Origin: DAITMV01 sp046318595
GTDB lineage: Bacteria; Pseudomonadota; Gammaproteobacteria; Burkholderiales; Burkholderiaceae_B
Length of the DNA: 24,951 nt
NCBI GenBank assembly: GCA_046318595.1
Contig: JBKCTV010000021.1
Coordinates: forward strand, 1 to 24,951
Direction: 5' to 3'
Positions 12,974 to 21,058 of this stretch are shown here, piece by piece. Numbering within the stretch: position 1 is the stretch's first letter; every line of letters begins with the position of its first letter. Position numbers and translations under genes: made by a program. The notes beneath the pieces were generated by a model, which searched no databases, was not told the DNA's origin, and saw only the letters and a list, made by a program, of their open reading frames with translations.

Positions 12974-13751
12974 ACCCCCGTCGCCGCCTGCAGCTCCCGC
13001 GCCTGCCCAGCCGATGGACGTCATCGACGAAATCAACGGCGTGCGGGAAACTGTCGTTACGCGCCCGGACGGCACCAAAGAGCTGCGGCGCACGGCTATG
13101 CCCCTTAGCCCCGAACAACAGGCGCTTAAAGAGCAGTTTGACCGTATTGTCAACACGCAGTTGACTTCCATTGAAACCCTTTCTCGCCCTGAGCTGGCGG
13201 CCAGTATTCCCGAGTTCCAACCGGCCCTTAAAGCCTTCCGGGAGCAGGTTACCGCTGGCCTTGACCGCTCGCAGGCCCAAACTGCTCGCATCAGCGAAGA
13301 ACAGCTTGCCCGACGCGGTCTGTCCCAGAGTACGGCGGCTACTGAGCTTCGCAACGTGCAGGCGAATGAGTTTGCTGGTCAGCGGCAACAGGCCGCCCAA
13401 CAAGAAACCTTGCTGGCGGAAGACCTGCGAAATCAGGCGATTGGTCGCAGCCAAAATCTGCTGTCCATCGCCACTCAACGTCAAGACCAGCAGGCCCTGC
13501 GCTACCTGCAAGCCCAGCAATCCGCTGCTTCCTCGCAGCTCGGCCTCCTGCAAGCGCAGCAAGCGGCTAATCAGCTTCAATACTCCGCCCAGCTCAACGC
13601 TTTCCAAGCCCAACAACAATCCCGCGCCAGCATGTTCAATACGTTGGGCACTCTCGGCGGTGTCGGGCTGGCTTATGGCCTTCAAGGGGGCGGGTTCGGG
13701 CTTCTGGGGCGTAAGCCCCGTGATATGGGCCTCGGCGGCATCACCGGCTAA
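12957..13751 (+). CDS. Internal virion protein, T7 gp14-like by position
   Basis: A 264-residue protein. After a Pro-rich start (PPSPPAAPAPAQP), it is a long Gln/Ala-rich helical region (about residues 55-230) with high coiled-coil tendency. It ends in a Gly-rich, weakly hydrophobic segment (LGGVGLAYGLQGGGFGLLG). This resembles the small ejection proteins that leave the head first and build the outer-membrane part of the T7 ejection channel; similarity is compositional only. The ATG at 12957 has GAGGA seven bases upstream; the longer frame starting in the GNAT-like gene is not used. It begins a three-gene set of internal proteins. Confidence 0.72.
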   Translation: MGSLFKPPSPPAAPAPAQPMDVIDEINGVRETVVTRPDGTKELRRTAMPLSPEQQALKEQFDRIVNTQLTSIETLSRPELAASIPEFQPALKAFREQVTAGLDRSQAQTARISEEQLARRGLSQSTAATELRNVQANEFAGQRQQAAQQETLLAEDLRNQAIGRSQNLLSIATQRQDQQALRYLQAQQSAASSQLGLLQAQQAANQLQYSAQLNAFQAQQQSRASMFNTLGTLGGVGLAYGLQGGGFGLLGRKPRDMGLGGITG

Positions 13752-13765
13752 ATAAGGACACGTTT

Positions 13766-15391
13766 ATGGCTGACCAACGACTGGAACTTCTGAAGCTGCA
13801 AGCCGATGTCGCCCGCCAAAACGCGGCGCTCGCACAGCAGGCTCCGGCTACGCCTAGCCTTGCCGGGCAGCTTGCTCTGACGGGCGGGCAAGGCATCACT
13901 CCGATGACGGGCGGCGAAGCCATCGCCAAAGGGCTGCTTACTGGTTTCGGCGCCTCGGAAATGCAGAAAGCCGAGAAAAGCCGCGAAGCCAAAATCCAAG
14001 AATACATGCAGCAACAGCAGGCTTACGCGGAGCAGCTGAACTCCTACACGCAGCAAGTGCAGCGCCAGTATGAGCTGACGCAGGCTGTGGCTCCGTATGC
14101 CCGTACTGTAACCCAGATTATGGCCGACGCCAAAGCTGGTCTTATCAGCCCTGATGATGCCAACCAGCGCCTTAACTCGCTGTATACGGACGCTCTGCGC
14201 TCTAAGGGTGTGTCGGGTCGCGTATCGCTGCTGCAGGACATGAGCGGCTTTGTGGTCGAAGGGCAGGACAGCATGTCGGGCCAGCCGATTAACAGCACGG
14301 TTAGCTACGGCGACCTGCTGTCCGCTCTCCCCGAAGAGCTGCGCCAACCGTTGGCCGACCAAGCCTACGCGACGATTCGCGGGCAAAGCAAGCTGGCTGA
14401 GACTGAAGCTATGGCTGGCCGCCCCTTGTCGGCCCAAGAACGCGCTATCGCGGCTGGTGTGGCGGAAGCCCCGAAGACGCAGATTAACGTAGAAGCCACC
14501 CAGCAGCCTATCGTGACGGCGTTTGACGCTGTTCGCGGTATCCAGCCTGCTCCGCTGACCAAGGCCGAGCAGGAAATCAATGCTGAAGGCATGAAGCGCA
14601 TTAACGCCGAGTTGGACACCACGGAAAGCACTGCCCGCTCGCTCACAGGCGTCACTGACCTCGCTCGGCGCGTGATTAACTCAACCGACCAAGAATTGAC
14701 TGGTTTCGGCTCGGGTATCCGCGCTGAACTTAGCCGTGCTGCAACGGCCAGCGGCATGAGCCAAGACTTTATCGACCGTGTCGGCGGCCTCAAGGACAAA
14801 GACTTGGCTAAGCGAGCCACGCTGGAGTCGCTCTTTGGTGAACTGTGGTTGAACACCACCACGCGCCTGAAGGGCGCTCTGACCGAGCAAGAAGGCGCCC
14901 GCATCGCCAGTATGCTGGCCAATCCCTCGCGCACCAAGCAAGAAAACTTGGAAATCCTTGGGATGCTCGAAATGGGGGCTCAACGTCAGGTTGAACAGGC
15001 AAACTTCGTGCGTGCGTACTCGCAGATGTACGGGGCTGGCGCTGGCAGCTACAACCGCGTCCCGGAAGCTCGTAAAGCTTTTGACCTGTACATTGATGAC
15101 CTTGGCCGAGCCCAGCTGGCTGGTGAACCTACTCCCGACCTCAACCAGTACCTGCAGCAAGACTTCCTCGCTCGCCGCCTGAGCACGGCGGAACAGATGC
15201 GCCAACAGCGCACCTTGACCGCCCCCAACCTGTCTGGGGCCCAGCCTAGCGGCGGTGGCAATCCTGTTCCTAGCCAAGGGCAGGTTCCTGCCGCCCCCAG
15301 CCTTAATAACTCGGCGCCTCCGTCGGGTATTGACCCCGCTGACTGGCAGTACATGACTCCCGCCGAACGCGCCTTGTTTGGAGCTAAGTAG
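13766..15391 (+). CDS. Internal virion (DNA ejection) protein
   Basis: A 541-residue, Gln/Ala-rich, mostly helical protein. Residues 1-30 are a coiled coil (QRLELLKLQADVARQNAAL), a Gly-rich stretch follows, then QEYMQQQQAYAEQLNSYTQQ and long amphipathic helices. The C-terminal 60 residues are Pro/Gly/Ser-rich and end in PADWQYMTPAERALFGAK-like sequence typical of a flexible tail. I see no lysozyme or protease motif. By size and position it matches the middle ejection protein of T7-type (gp15) or the P22 set (gp7/gp20/gp16), but no direct signature is visible. An AAGGA SD lies at 13754-13758, and the stop directly abuts the next start. Confidence 0.75.
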   Translation: MADQRLELLKLQADVARQNAALAQQAPATPSLAGQLALTGGQGITPMTGGEAIAKGLLTGFGASEMQKAEKSREAKIQEYMQQQQAYAEQLNSYTQQVQRQYELTQAVAPYARTVTQIMADAKAGLISPDDANQRLNSLYTDALRSKGVSGRVSLLQDMSGFVVEGQDSMSGQPINSTVSYGDLLSALPEELRQPLADQAYATIRGQSKLAETEAMAGRPLSAQERAIAAGVAEAPKTQINVEATQQPIVTAFDAVRGIQPAPLTKAEQEINAEGMKRINAELDTTESTARSLTGVTDLARRVINSTDQELTGFGSGIRAELSRAATASGMSQDFIDRVGGLKDKDLAKRATLESLFGELWLNTTTRLKGALTEQEGARIASMLANPSRTKQENLEILGMLEMGAQRQVEQANFVRAYSQMYGAGAGSYNRVPEARKAFDLYIDDLGRAQLAGEPTPDLNQYLQQDFLARRLSTAEQMRQQRTLTAPNLSGAQPSGGGNPVPSQGQVPAAPSLNNSAPPSGIDPADWQYMTPAERALFGAK

Positions 15392-17362
15392 ATGGCGTTG
15401 ACGCTTGAACAGCAACAGGCTCTGGCTTTGGCAAAAGCCCGCCGTCGCCGTGCGGAAGCTGAGGCGGGTGCCACGGCTGCCCAGCCTGCTCCGGCTGCTG
15501 CGCAAACCCAGCCTGCGCCGGACGATAGCCTGCTTTCACGGGCGATGCCCTTGCTGCAGTCGCAAGCAAGCCCTGCAGGGGGCGCTCGTGTCGTCGGCGA
15601 AGGTCTGGTCGAAGACCTGAAGACTCGCCCGATTGAAACTGCTGCGATGATTGGCAGCTCGTTTATTCCGGGGATGCAGGGCCCCACTCTCGGCAAGCTT
15701 GCTGCTCGCGCAGGCCTTGGTACTGTTTTCGGTCAAGCTGGCAGCAGCGCCGATGTCGCGGTCGGTCTGCGGGAAGAGGAAACCCCTATTCTGCAAACTG
15801 CGATGGAGGCTTTGCTGCCCGAAGTCGCGGTGCGCTACTTGTCGTACATTCTGCCGAAGGGTGCGGTCGGCCTTAGCCGCGAGTCTGTGGACGAAGTGCT
15901 GGCGGCCAACGCCGACACTGCGGCTATTGAAGCTGAAAAACGTTTATTCGGCAACCAAGAGGTTCTGACAGCGGCCCAGCGCAGCAGTGGCCGGGTCGGT
16001 ATGAACCAGTCGGATGAGCTGGCCAACGTGGCTGACATTATGATGTCGCGCAACCAGCAGTCCTACTACGCCCAGCTGCATGACCGGGTTAACCAGCGCC
16101 TGCAAGGCGTTGTCCTTGGCGTAGGTAAGCCGTCGGGGCCTGTCGTTGACACGGCTAATTTCCAAAAGGCGGTGTCGGACGCTGTGTTGTCGAAAGACCC
16201 TGCGGCTCCCGGCCTCGAACAGATTTTACGCAACCGCGCTAACGCGGCCACCGATGCCCTCCCGGGCCTCACCCAGCAAGCTCAGGCTGCTGGCAAGGAG
16301 GCTGGCACCATTGACGTGAGTCCGCTCATTAACGGTGTCGGGCAGATTCGTGGCCAGCTCGACGGCATCCTCGGTCAAGCCGAGGCCGACGCTTTTATCG
16401 CCAACGTCAAGCGCAGCCTGTCCACCTTCAAGGCAGCCCCCTCGCGTGTGTACGCGCAGCAGCTGCGCGATGAAGCCGCTCTGCGTGGGGCCGGGCCTGA
16501 AGGCGAAGCGGTCTTCTTCAAGTTTGTCCGCCCCCTCTATGAACAGGCCTACGCCTCTGCCGCTAAACAAGATGACTTGGCCGGGCAGTTTGCCCGGACG
16601 GCGCTTGAGTCGTTTGCAGCCAAGTATCAGGTTTTCGACCTTACTACGAACAACAAGGCCTACAAGGCTATTGCCGAAGGTGGCTTTAAAGACCTGAAGC
16701 CTATCCTCCGCGATTACGATAAATACGTTGATTTTAAACTTATGCTGGAAGCTGTGCGTGGGGAAAAGCAGCTCCGTGGCGCCGCTGAAGCTATCGACCC
16801 GCTTGATTTGGCCATCCGCCAAGACTTCTTCGATGAAGCGATGCAGGGCGGTCGCTGGCTCACGGCCAACGGGGTCAATCGGGCAATGCGTGCTTACGAC
16901 GAGCGCGTGCTTATGGAGCACCTCGGCGAGAACGCCGTTGCAGACTTGCGGGCTGTGCGTGACATCACCCGCGCTATGGAAGGTGTCGGCCCCGCTGGTA
17001 CGACTGGCGCCGGAGCCCCTGTTGCCGCTGTGCGCGGTATTCGCCCCGGCGACCCTGACAAGACGCTGCAGGCTATCTCGGACGTGGCTGTATCGCGTGT
17101 CACTGGGTTTGTGCCCGCTACCGGTATGCGCTGGCTGCTTCTGCGGGCCCCTGCCCGTGTGTTTGGCGTCACCGACCGTGGTGCACTTAAAAACGCCATG
17201 CAATCTGAAGTTGGCAAGAAGTTTATCAATATGCGGCTGGACGACCCCGCTGCCTACGCTACCTACGTCCAGTTCGCCCGCGAGCTTGGTGTCAAGCCCC
17301 TTCTGACGGCGGAGGCCTTTGCTCAGGAATCGACTAAACTGGAGCAATGGCAAAATGAATGA
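15392..17362 (+). CDS. Large internal virion (DNA ejection) protein
   Basis: A 656-residue, Ala-rich, largely helical protein and the largest of the three internal candidates. The N-terminus is a basic helix (LALAKARRRRAEAEAG). Next comes a Pro/Gln-rich linker, a moderately hydrophobic Gly/Ala segment (about 75-115), and long helical regions to the end. No transglycosylase or peptidase motif is evident, unlike the larger T7 gp16. It starts directly after the previous stop (TAG-ATG) and overlaps the XhlA-like gene by 8 bases. Function as the last-ejected channel component is inferred from position and composition. Confidence 0.75.
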   Translation: MALTLEQQQALALAKARRRRAEAEAGATAAQPAPAAAQTQPAPDDSLLSRAMPLLQSQASPAGGARVVGEGLVEDLKTRPIETAAMIGSSFIPGMQGPTLGKLAARAGLGTVFGQAGSSADVAVGLREEETPILQTAMEALLPEVAVRYLSYILPKGAVGLSRESVDEVLAANADTAAIEAEKRLFGNQEVLTAAQRSSGRVGMNQSDELANVADIMMSRNQQSYYAQLHDRVNQRLQGVVLGVGKPSGPVVDTANFQKAVSDAVLSKDPAAPGLEQILRNRANAATDALPGLTQQAQAAGKEAGTIDVSPLINGVGQIRGQLDGILGQAEADAFIANVKRSLSTFKAAPSRVYAQQLRDEAALRGAGPEGEAVFFKFVRPLYEQAYASAAKQDDLAGQFARTALESFAAKYQVFDLTTNNKAYKAIAEGGFKDLKPILRDYDKYVDFKLMLEAVRGEKQLRGAAEAIDPLDLAIRQDFFDEAMQGGRWLTANGVNRAMRAYDERVLMEHLGENAVADLRAVRDITRAMEGVGPAGTTGAGAPVAAVRGIRPGDPDKTLQAISDVAVSRVTGFVPATGMRWLLLRAPARVFGVTDRGALKNAMQSEVGKKFINMRLDDPAAYATYVQFARELGVKPLLTAEAFAQESTKLEQWQNE

Positions 17363-17588
17363 CCAGCGCAACATTGAAATCGAGCGGCGTTTGGCTACGT
17401 TAGAGGCCGACCGCGAGCATGACCGGGCCCTGCTTGACGGCATCAAAGCCAGCCAAGACGCTATTCTGGCTCAGCTGGCGGTCTACAACGGGCGCTGGGG
17501 TATGCTGGTGATGGTCGGCTCGGCCCTGATGTTTCTGGTGGCTACGTTCAAAGACTTCATCCTCAAAAAGCTCGGAATGAATGGCTAG
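17355..17588 (+). CDS. XhlA-like small membrane protein (holin accessory)
   Basis: A 77-residue protein with a charged, heptad-like N-terminal helix (IEIERRLATLEADREHDRAL, to about residue 40). It has one C-terminal membrane span (about 47-67, WGMLVMVGSALMFLVATF) and a short basic tail. This layout is that of XhlA-type proteins, which work with holins in phage lysis, and of some class III holins. It overlaps the upstream gene by 8 bases and the lysozyme gene by 8 bases, so all three are translated as a unit. An inner spanin is an alternative, but no outer-spanin lipoprotein is seen nearby. Confidence 0.7.
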   Translation: MNDQRNIEIERRLATLEADREHDRALLDGIKASQDAILAQLAVYNGRWGMLVMVGSALMFLVATFKDFILKKLGMNG

Positions 17589-18060
17589 GGTTAGTCCTTT
17601 GCAAGATGTTTTTCCTATTCTGTTGGCTATGCTCGTGCGTCATGAAGGACGCAGGCTGGAAGCCTACCGCGACCACAAGGGGTTTCTGACCATCGGCGTC
17701 GGGCACAATATCGACGCTGACCCGAACTGGCCGAAGGGCAAGACCAAAATCAGCGAGGACGAGTGCGATGCGATTCTTCAAAAAGACTCCGAAATCGCCG
17801 TCCAAGACTGCTTCCAGCTCTTCTCGAATTATCGTGTGCTTCCTGTTGGCGTTAAAGCTGCGCTGGCGGATATGGCGTTTAATCTTGGTCGAACGAAGCT
17901 GGCTGGATTCAAGCGCCTTCGGGCGGCGATTGAAGCGGGAGATTTTGAGGGGGCTGCTCTTGAAATCGAGGACAGCAACTACTTCCGCGACCCGCAACTC
18001 CAGCGCCAAGGCCGACCCCAGTTCATCCGTGATATGGTGCGATTTCACGCAAAAATCTAG
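17581..18060 (+). CDS. Endolysin, T4-type lysozyme (GH24)
   Basis: A 159-residue muramidase that cuts the glycan strands of peptidoglycan at the end of infection. The active-site triad is intact with exact T4 spacing: E22 in RHEGRR, D31 in AYRDHKG and T37 in GFLTIGVGH (T4: 11, 20, 26). The C-terminal half has the family's helical bundle with ALADMAFNLGRTKLAGF. There is no clear signal peptide or SAR anchor, so release depends on a holin, and a holin gene follows. The start overlaps the XhlA-like gene. GH24 endolysins are common in phages of Gram-negative hosts. Confidence 0.95.
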   Translation: MARVSPLQDVFPILLAMLVRHEGRRLEAYRDHKGFLTIGVGHNIDADPNWPKGKTKISEDECDAILQKDSEIAVQDCFQLFSNYRVLPVGVKAALADMAFNLGRTKLAGFKRLRAAIEAGDFEGAALEIEDSNYFRDPQLQRQGRPQFIRDMVRFHAKI

Positions 18061-18061
18061 G

Positions 18062-18091
18062 TTGAAATAGCCTATAAAAGTATGGTATAAT
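18062..18091 (+). promoter_or_regulatory. Putative promoter overlapping the holin start
   Basis: TTGAAA (18062-18067), an 18-bp spacer and perfect TATAAT (18086-18091). The holin ATG is only two bases later, upstream of the expected transcription start near 18098. So this promoter could not give full-length holin by normal rules. It may drive the genes at 18485 onward, or start unusually close. It sits in the only gap (33 bp) of the lysis cassette. Confidence 0.45.
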
Positions 18092-18093
18092 GC

Positions 18094-18483
18094 ATGCTGG
18101 CCGGTCTATCAGTCCTCGCCCCTATCGTAGAAAAGCTCCTCGGCTTCATTCCCGACCCCAATGAGCGGGCCCGGGCCCAGCAGGAGCTCCTCACCGCGCT
18201 CATCAACGCCCAGAACGCCCAGCTCGACGTTAACAAGACCGAGGCCCAGCATACCAGTCTTTTCGTGGCTGGCTGGCGCCCGTTCATCGGCTGGACGTGT
18301 GGGTGTGCGCTCGCTTACCAGTTTATCCTCCGCCCTCTCTTGCCTTGGCTGGCGATGGTGTCTGGTACGCAAGTACCGGAAATGCCTAACCTCGACGATT
18401 CCTTGATGGAGCTTGTCATGGCCATGCTTGGCTTGGGCGGTTTGCGGACGTTTGAAAAAATCAAAGGCGTAGCGAGGAAATAG
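18094..18483 (+). CDS. Holin, GTA-type 3TM family
   Basis: A 129-residue membrane protein. Residues 1-20 are moderately hydrophobic. A charged helix follows (NERARAQQELLTALINAQNA, then QLDVNKTEAQH). Next comes FVAGWRPFIGWTCGCALAY, the hallmark WRP segment of the 3TM holin family known from gene-transfer agents, and a second span FILRPLLPWLAMV, with a last hydrophobic helix near 105-118. It should form the inner-membrane holes that free the lysozyme. The upstream stop at 18088-18090 fixes the start at ATG 18094 or later, and there is no SD before it, which is odd for a lysis timing gene. Confidence 0.85.
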   Translation: MLAGLSVLAPIVEKLLGFIPDPNERARAQQELLTALINAQNAQLDVNKTEAQHTSLFVAGWRPFIGWTCGCALAYQFILRPLLPWLAMVSGTQVPEMPNLDDSLMELVMAMLGLGGLRTFEKIKGVARK

Positions 18484-18484
18484 C

Positions 18485-18844
18485 ATGTCGCAAGCGTTTT
18501 TTACTCCTTTCCCCAGTGAGGGAAGCGGTGGGGGCGGTGGTGGAGGGGGCTCGCCTGAGATTGCTGGCAAGCAGCAGGTCACCGTTGACTTTGGCTTCAG
18601 CTCCGGGAACGAAGGCGACCTTGCGGTTGCTACGGTTTCTGCGGGTTGGGTGACCAACGGTATGCTCTTGTTTTGCCAGATTGCCCCCGATAGCACTCCT
18701 GACCATGACCAAGAAGACGCTGCGGTGGAAGGGATTACGGCCTACGTCACAAACGTGCAGGCTGGGGTTGGTTTCGATGTGGTGGCCCAAGCGCCGCGTG
18801 GTTCTTGGGGACGCTATAAGTTTAACGTAATGGGGCTCGTATAA
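18485..18844 (+). CDS. Small Gly-rich, beta-type protein, unknown
   Basis: A 119-residue protein, not recognised. After a short start there is an eight-glycine linker (about residues 15-22). It then reads as a compact beta protein (QQVTVDFGFSSGNEGDLAVA to the C-terminal GRYKFNVMGLV). No signal peptide or membrane segment. The flexible linker plus small domain suggests a surface attachment on the virion, for example a head-fibre or decoration role, but this is inference. GAGGA lies eight to ten bases before the ATG, and the gene is one base from the next, so it belongs with the lectin-like gene downstream. Confidence 0.8.
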   Translation: MSQAFFTPFPSEGSGGGGGGGGSPEIAGKQQVTVDFGFSSGNEGDLAVATVSAGWVTNGMLLFCQIAPDSTPDHDQEDAAVEGITAYVTNVQAGVGFDVVAQAPRGSWGRYKFNVMGLV

Positions 18845-18845
18845 A

Positions 18846-20285
18846 ATGTCGATTATTATTAAGTCAGGCGCTAGTGGTAACCTTGCCAGTGTTGACGCCT
18901 CGAATAACCTGCAGGTGACCGTCAATGGTTCCGCGCTTGCGTCCGGTTTTGTTGCCTTGTCCGGTGAAAGCGACCCCGGTGCTGTCACTGGAACTCGCCT
19001 GATTCGCCAGCTGGATGTCAGCAACGATTACCGTATTCGCACCGGTTGCGATTCGCCGCTTTTCAACGATGTTTTTAGCTACGGTACGGTCAATGCCGGT
19101 GTTTATGCAGCCAGCGCCACGACGGCGACTATCGTACAAGCCAACGGCCTGCTGACTCTTAACTCGGGTAACTCGACGGCCTCCGGCGCCGTTGCACAGG
19201 TTCGTACCTACGCGCACTTCCCCACCTTGGCGACGTTCCCCACCTACGTACAATTCTTGGCGACGACCATCAACGGAAACATCGTCAACAAGGTGCTGGA
19301 GATGGGGCTTGGTTATGCTTCTGGTACGACTGGCCCGACGGATGGCGCTTTCTTCCGCTGGAACGCCGCTGGCGAGCTTCGCGGTGTGCTGGTAAACAAC
19401 AGCGTCGAGCGTCAGACTGGTGTAATCGCCCAGCAGAGCGACAACGTGCGGGCGGAATACCTGATTGTATTCGACCAAGACCGCGTCGAGTTCTGGATTA
19501 ACCAAGTCCTGCAAGGGGCTCTTGACCTCGACCCGACCACAGCAGCTGGTAACGGCATGCTGCGTAGCCAGTCGATGCCTGTGTTTACCCGTATGTATAA
19601 TTCGGCAGCTACGTCGAGCGCCGCCCAGCTTTCGGTTGGCTACATTTCGGTAAGCCGAGGAGATATGGATACCACCCGTCTGTGGTCTACGGCTATGGCG
19701 GTTATGGGCAACCACGGCCTACAAAGCCCTCCCGGGGCAGCGTCGGCGCAGTTGGCAAACTATGTCAATAGCACGGGGCCTGTCAGCGCCACGCTATCGA
19801 ACACTGCGGCTGGCTACTCCGCCCTCGGCGGCCAGTTCCAGTTTGCGGCGGTTGCCGGGGCTGAAACCGACTATGCTTTGTTCGCCTACCAAGTACCCGC
19901 TGGCTCGGTAACTCAGCCCGCTCGTAACCTGATTGTTCGGAACATCCGTATCGATACCGTTAACACCGGTGCCGCAGTAGCCACTACGGCTACTTTGCTA
20001 CAGTGGGCGGCTGGTACAGGCTCGACGGCAGTATCGCTGGCGACTACAGATAGCTTGACGGCGGCTGGTCGTGCTCCGCGCCGTATTGCCCTTGGTATCC
20101 AGAGCTTCCCCATCGGGGCGGCTATTGCGGCTCAGGCGACCCCTATCGACCTGACGTTCGATGCCTCGCCGTTGGTAGTTGAACCCGGGTGCTTCCTCCA
20201 TGTAATCTTGAAGATGCCGATTGGTACGGCCACTGCCTCGCAAGTTATTCGTGGCGTGGTGACGGTCTGCGGTTACTTTGAATAA
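18846..20285 (+). CDS. Lectin-fold-like virion surface protein
   Basis: A 479-residue protein rich in Ala, Thr, Ser, Val and Gly. The N-terminus SIIIKSGASGNLASVDASNN is a small repeat-type beta element common at the start of phage accessory structural proteins. Residues about 70-230 have the layout of a concanavalin/LamG-like sandwich: FNDVFSYGTVNAGVYAASA, RTYAHFPTLATFPTYVQF, and EYLIVFDQDRVEFWINQVL. The C-terminal 180 residues are another beta domain. Such folds bind sugars, so it may hold the particle to mucus or capsules, or decorate the head. It has no SD immediately upstream apart from a GGGG at about 18832-18835; coupling to the previous gene is likely. Confidence 0.72.
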   Translation: MSIIIKSGASGNLASVDASNNLQVTVNGSALASGFVALSGESDPGAVTGTRLIRQLDVSNDYRIRTGCDSPLFNDVFSYGTVNAGVYAASATTATIVQANGLLTLNSGNSTASGAVAQVRTYAHFPTLATFPTYVQFLATTINGNIVNKVLEMGLGYASGTTGPTDGAFFRWNAAGELRGVLVNNSVERQTGVIAQQSDNVRAEYLIVFDQDRVEFWINQVLQGALDLDPTTAAGNGMLRSQSMPVFTRMYNSAATSSAAQLSVGYISVSRGDMDTTRLWSTAMAVMGNHGLQSPPGAASAQLANYVNSTGPVSATLSNTAAGYSALGGQFQFAAVAGAETDYALFAYQVPAGSVTQPARNLIVRNIRIDTVNTGAAVATTATLLQWAAGTGSTAVSLATTDSLTAAGRAPRRIALGIQSFPIGAAIAAQATPIDLTFDASPLVVEPGCFLHVILKMPIGTATASQVIRGVVTVCGYFE

Positions 20286-20295
20286 GGAGACACCT

Positions 20296-20622
20296 ATGCA
20301 TCCTGTATTTTTAAGCGGAGGCCTTCTGGGTGGGCAGCTGATTCAGGCGAACACGGACATCATCGAGGCGCTTAGCGCCGACGGCGAAGTGCTTGTTTAT
20401 CGTCAAATCGGCGATAGTCAGGCCGTGTTTGTCGGTGTTAAGGGACAGATTCCTGAGCAACCAGCGCCTGTCCTGCTGCAGGAGCCCTTCCAGCCGGTGG
20501 AACAACCTGTGGAGGTTGTCCTTGATGTCGTGCCCGAGCCGGAGGCGGTCGTCCAGCCGGAGCCCGGTGTCCTTGAGGAAGCTCCGCAAAAAGGATTGTT
20601 CGCCCGGTTATTCGGGTTGTAA
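20296..20622 (+). CDS. Small Pro/Glu/Val-rich protein, last gene of the late operon
   Basis: A 108-residue protein, not recognised. The first 55 residues look like a small beta fold (VFLSGGLLGGQLIQANTDII and GEVLVYRQIGDSQAVFVGV). After that, about 40 residues are Pro/Glu/Gln/Val-rich and probably extended, ending in the amphipathic GLFARLFGL. AAGGAG at 20284-20289, within reach of ATG 20296, decides the start over the in-frame 20278. The terminator 20627-20650 follows directly. Proteins with similar stalk-like Pro-rich tails can be linkers on virions; function is unknown. Confidence 0.8.
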   Translation: MHPVFLSGGLLGGQLIQANTDIIEALSADGEVLVYRQIGDSQAVFVGVKGQIPEQPAPVLLQEPFQPVEQPVEVVLDVVPEPEAVVQPEPGVLEEAPQKGLFARLFGL

Positions 20623-20626
20623 TAAA

Positions 20627-20650
20627 AAAGGCCCCCGATTGGGGGCCTTT
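20627..20650. terminator. Bidirectional Rho-independent terminator
   Basis: AAAGGCCCCC (20627-20636) and GGGGGCCTTT (20641-20650) form a perfect 10-bp stem with GATT loop. T-rich sequence follows on the plus strand and an A run precedes it, which reads as T on the minus strand. It lies between the stops of two convergent operons (20622 plus, 20675 minus) and should end both. Confidence 0.93.
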
Positions 20651-20674
20651 CCTTTCCTTTACTAGAAGAGGTGC

Positions 20675-21043
20675 TCATTCCTCTTTTTTGGGGAAGCTGT
20701 TTGCCGTGGCTTCTTTTCTGATGTACTCCAAAAGCTCGGTTTGCTGCTCGAAAATAACCTTTTGCATACATTCTCTTAGAGATTTTAATTGTATGTTTTC
20801 CGCCATAAGTTCGGCGTTACTTGCGGTCAGCTTTTCTAGCTTTTCGCCCAGTTCCTTGGACTTTTGCGCGTATGTAGTACTGTGCTGTGCGTATGCTTCC
20901 GCAAGTTCGCGTAGGCGTTTAATCTCATTCTCAAGTTCTTCTGGCTTTGTTAGTTTTGAGATGTATTCCTCTTTTTCTTTAAGGCGCTCTTCTAGATACT
21001 TGACACGTTTTTCCAGAAAAAATGTTTTGCTTGATTCCCACAT
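20675..21043 (-). CDS. Coiled-coil protein, last gene of the minus operon
   Basis: A 122-residue, highly charged, almost wholly helical protein with strong heptads (KRVKYLEERLKEKEEYISKL, ENEIKRLRELAEAYAQH, and SKELGEKLEKLTASNAELMA). No domain, membrane segment or signal is visible. Its codons are more A/T-rich than those of its neighbours (note the AAG/AGA/TTT-rich stretches), which suggests separate origin or lower expression. GAGGTGG precedes the ATG at 21043. It is 15 bases downstream of the HExxH gene and ends before the shared terminator. Function unknown. Confidence 0.85.
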   Translation of the reverse strand: MWESSKTFFLEKRVKYLEERLKEKEEYISKLTKPEELENEIKRLRELAEAYAQHSTTYAQKSKELGEKLEKLTASNAELMAENIQLKSLRECMQKVIFEQQTELLEYIRKEATANSFPKKEE

Positions 21044-21058
21044 TTTACCACCTCACCG

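Noticed and set aside
16226..17446. 406-residue minus-strand frame opposite the large internal protein
   Set aside because: Crosses the end of one gene and start of the next, no SD, no domain; codon-bias artefact.
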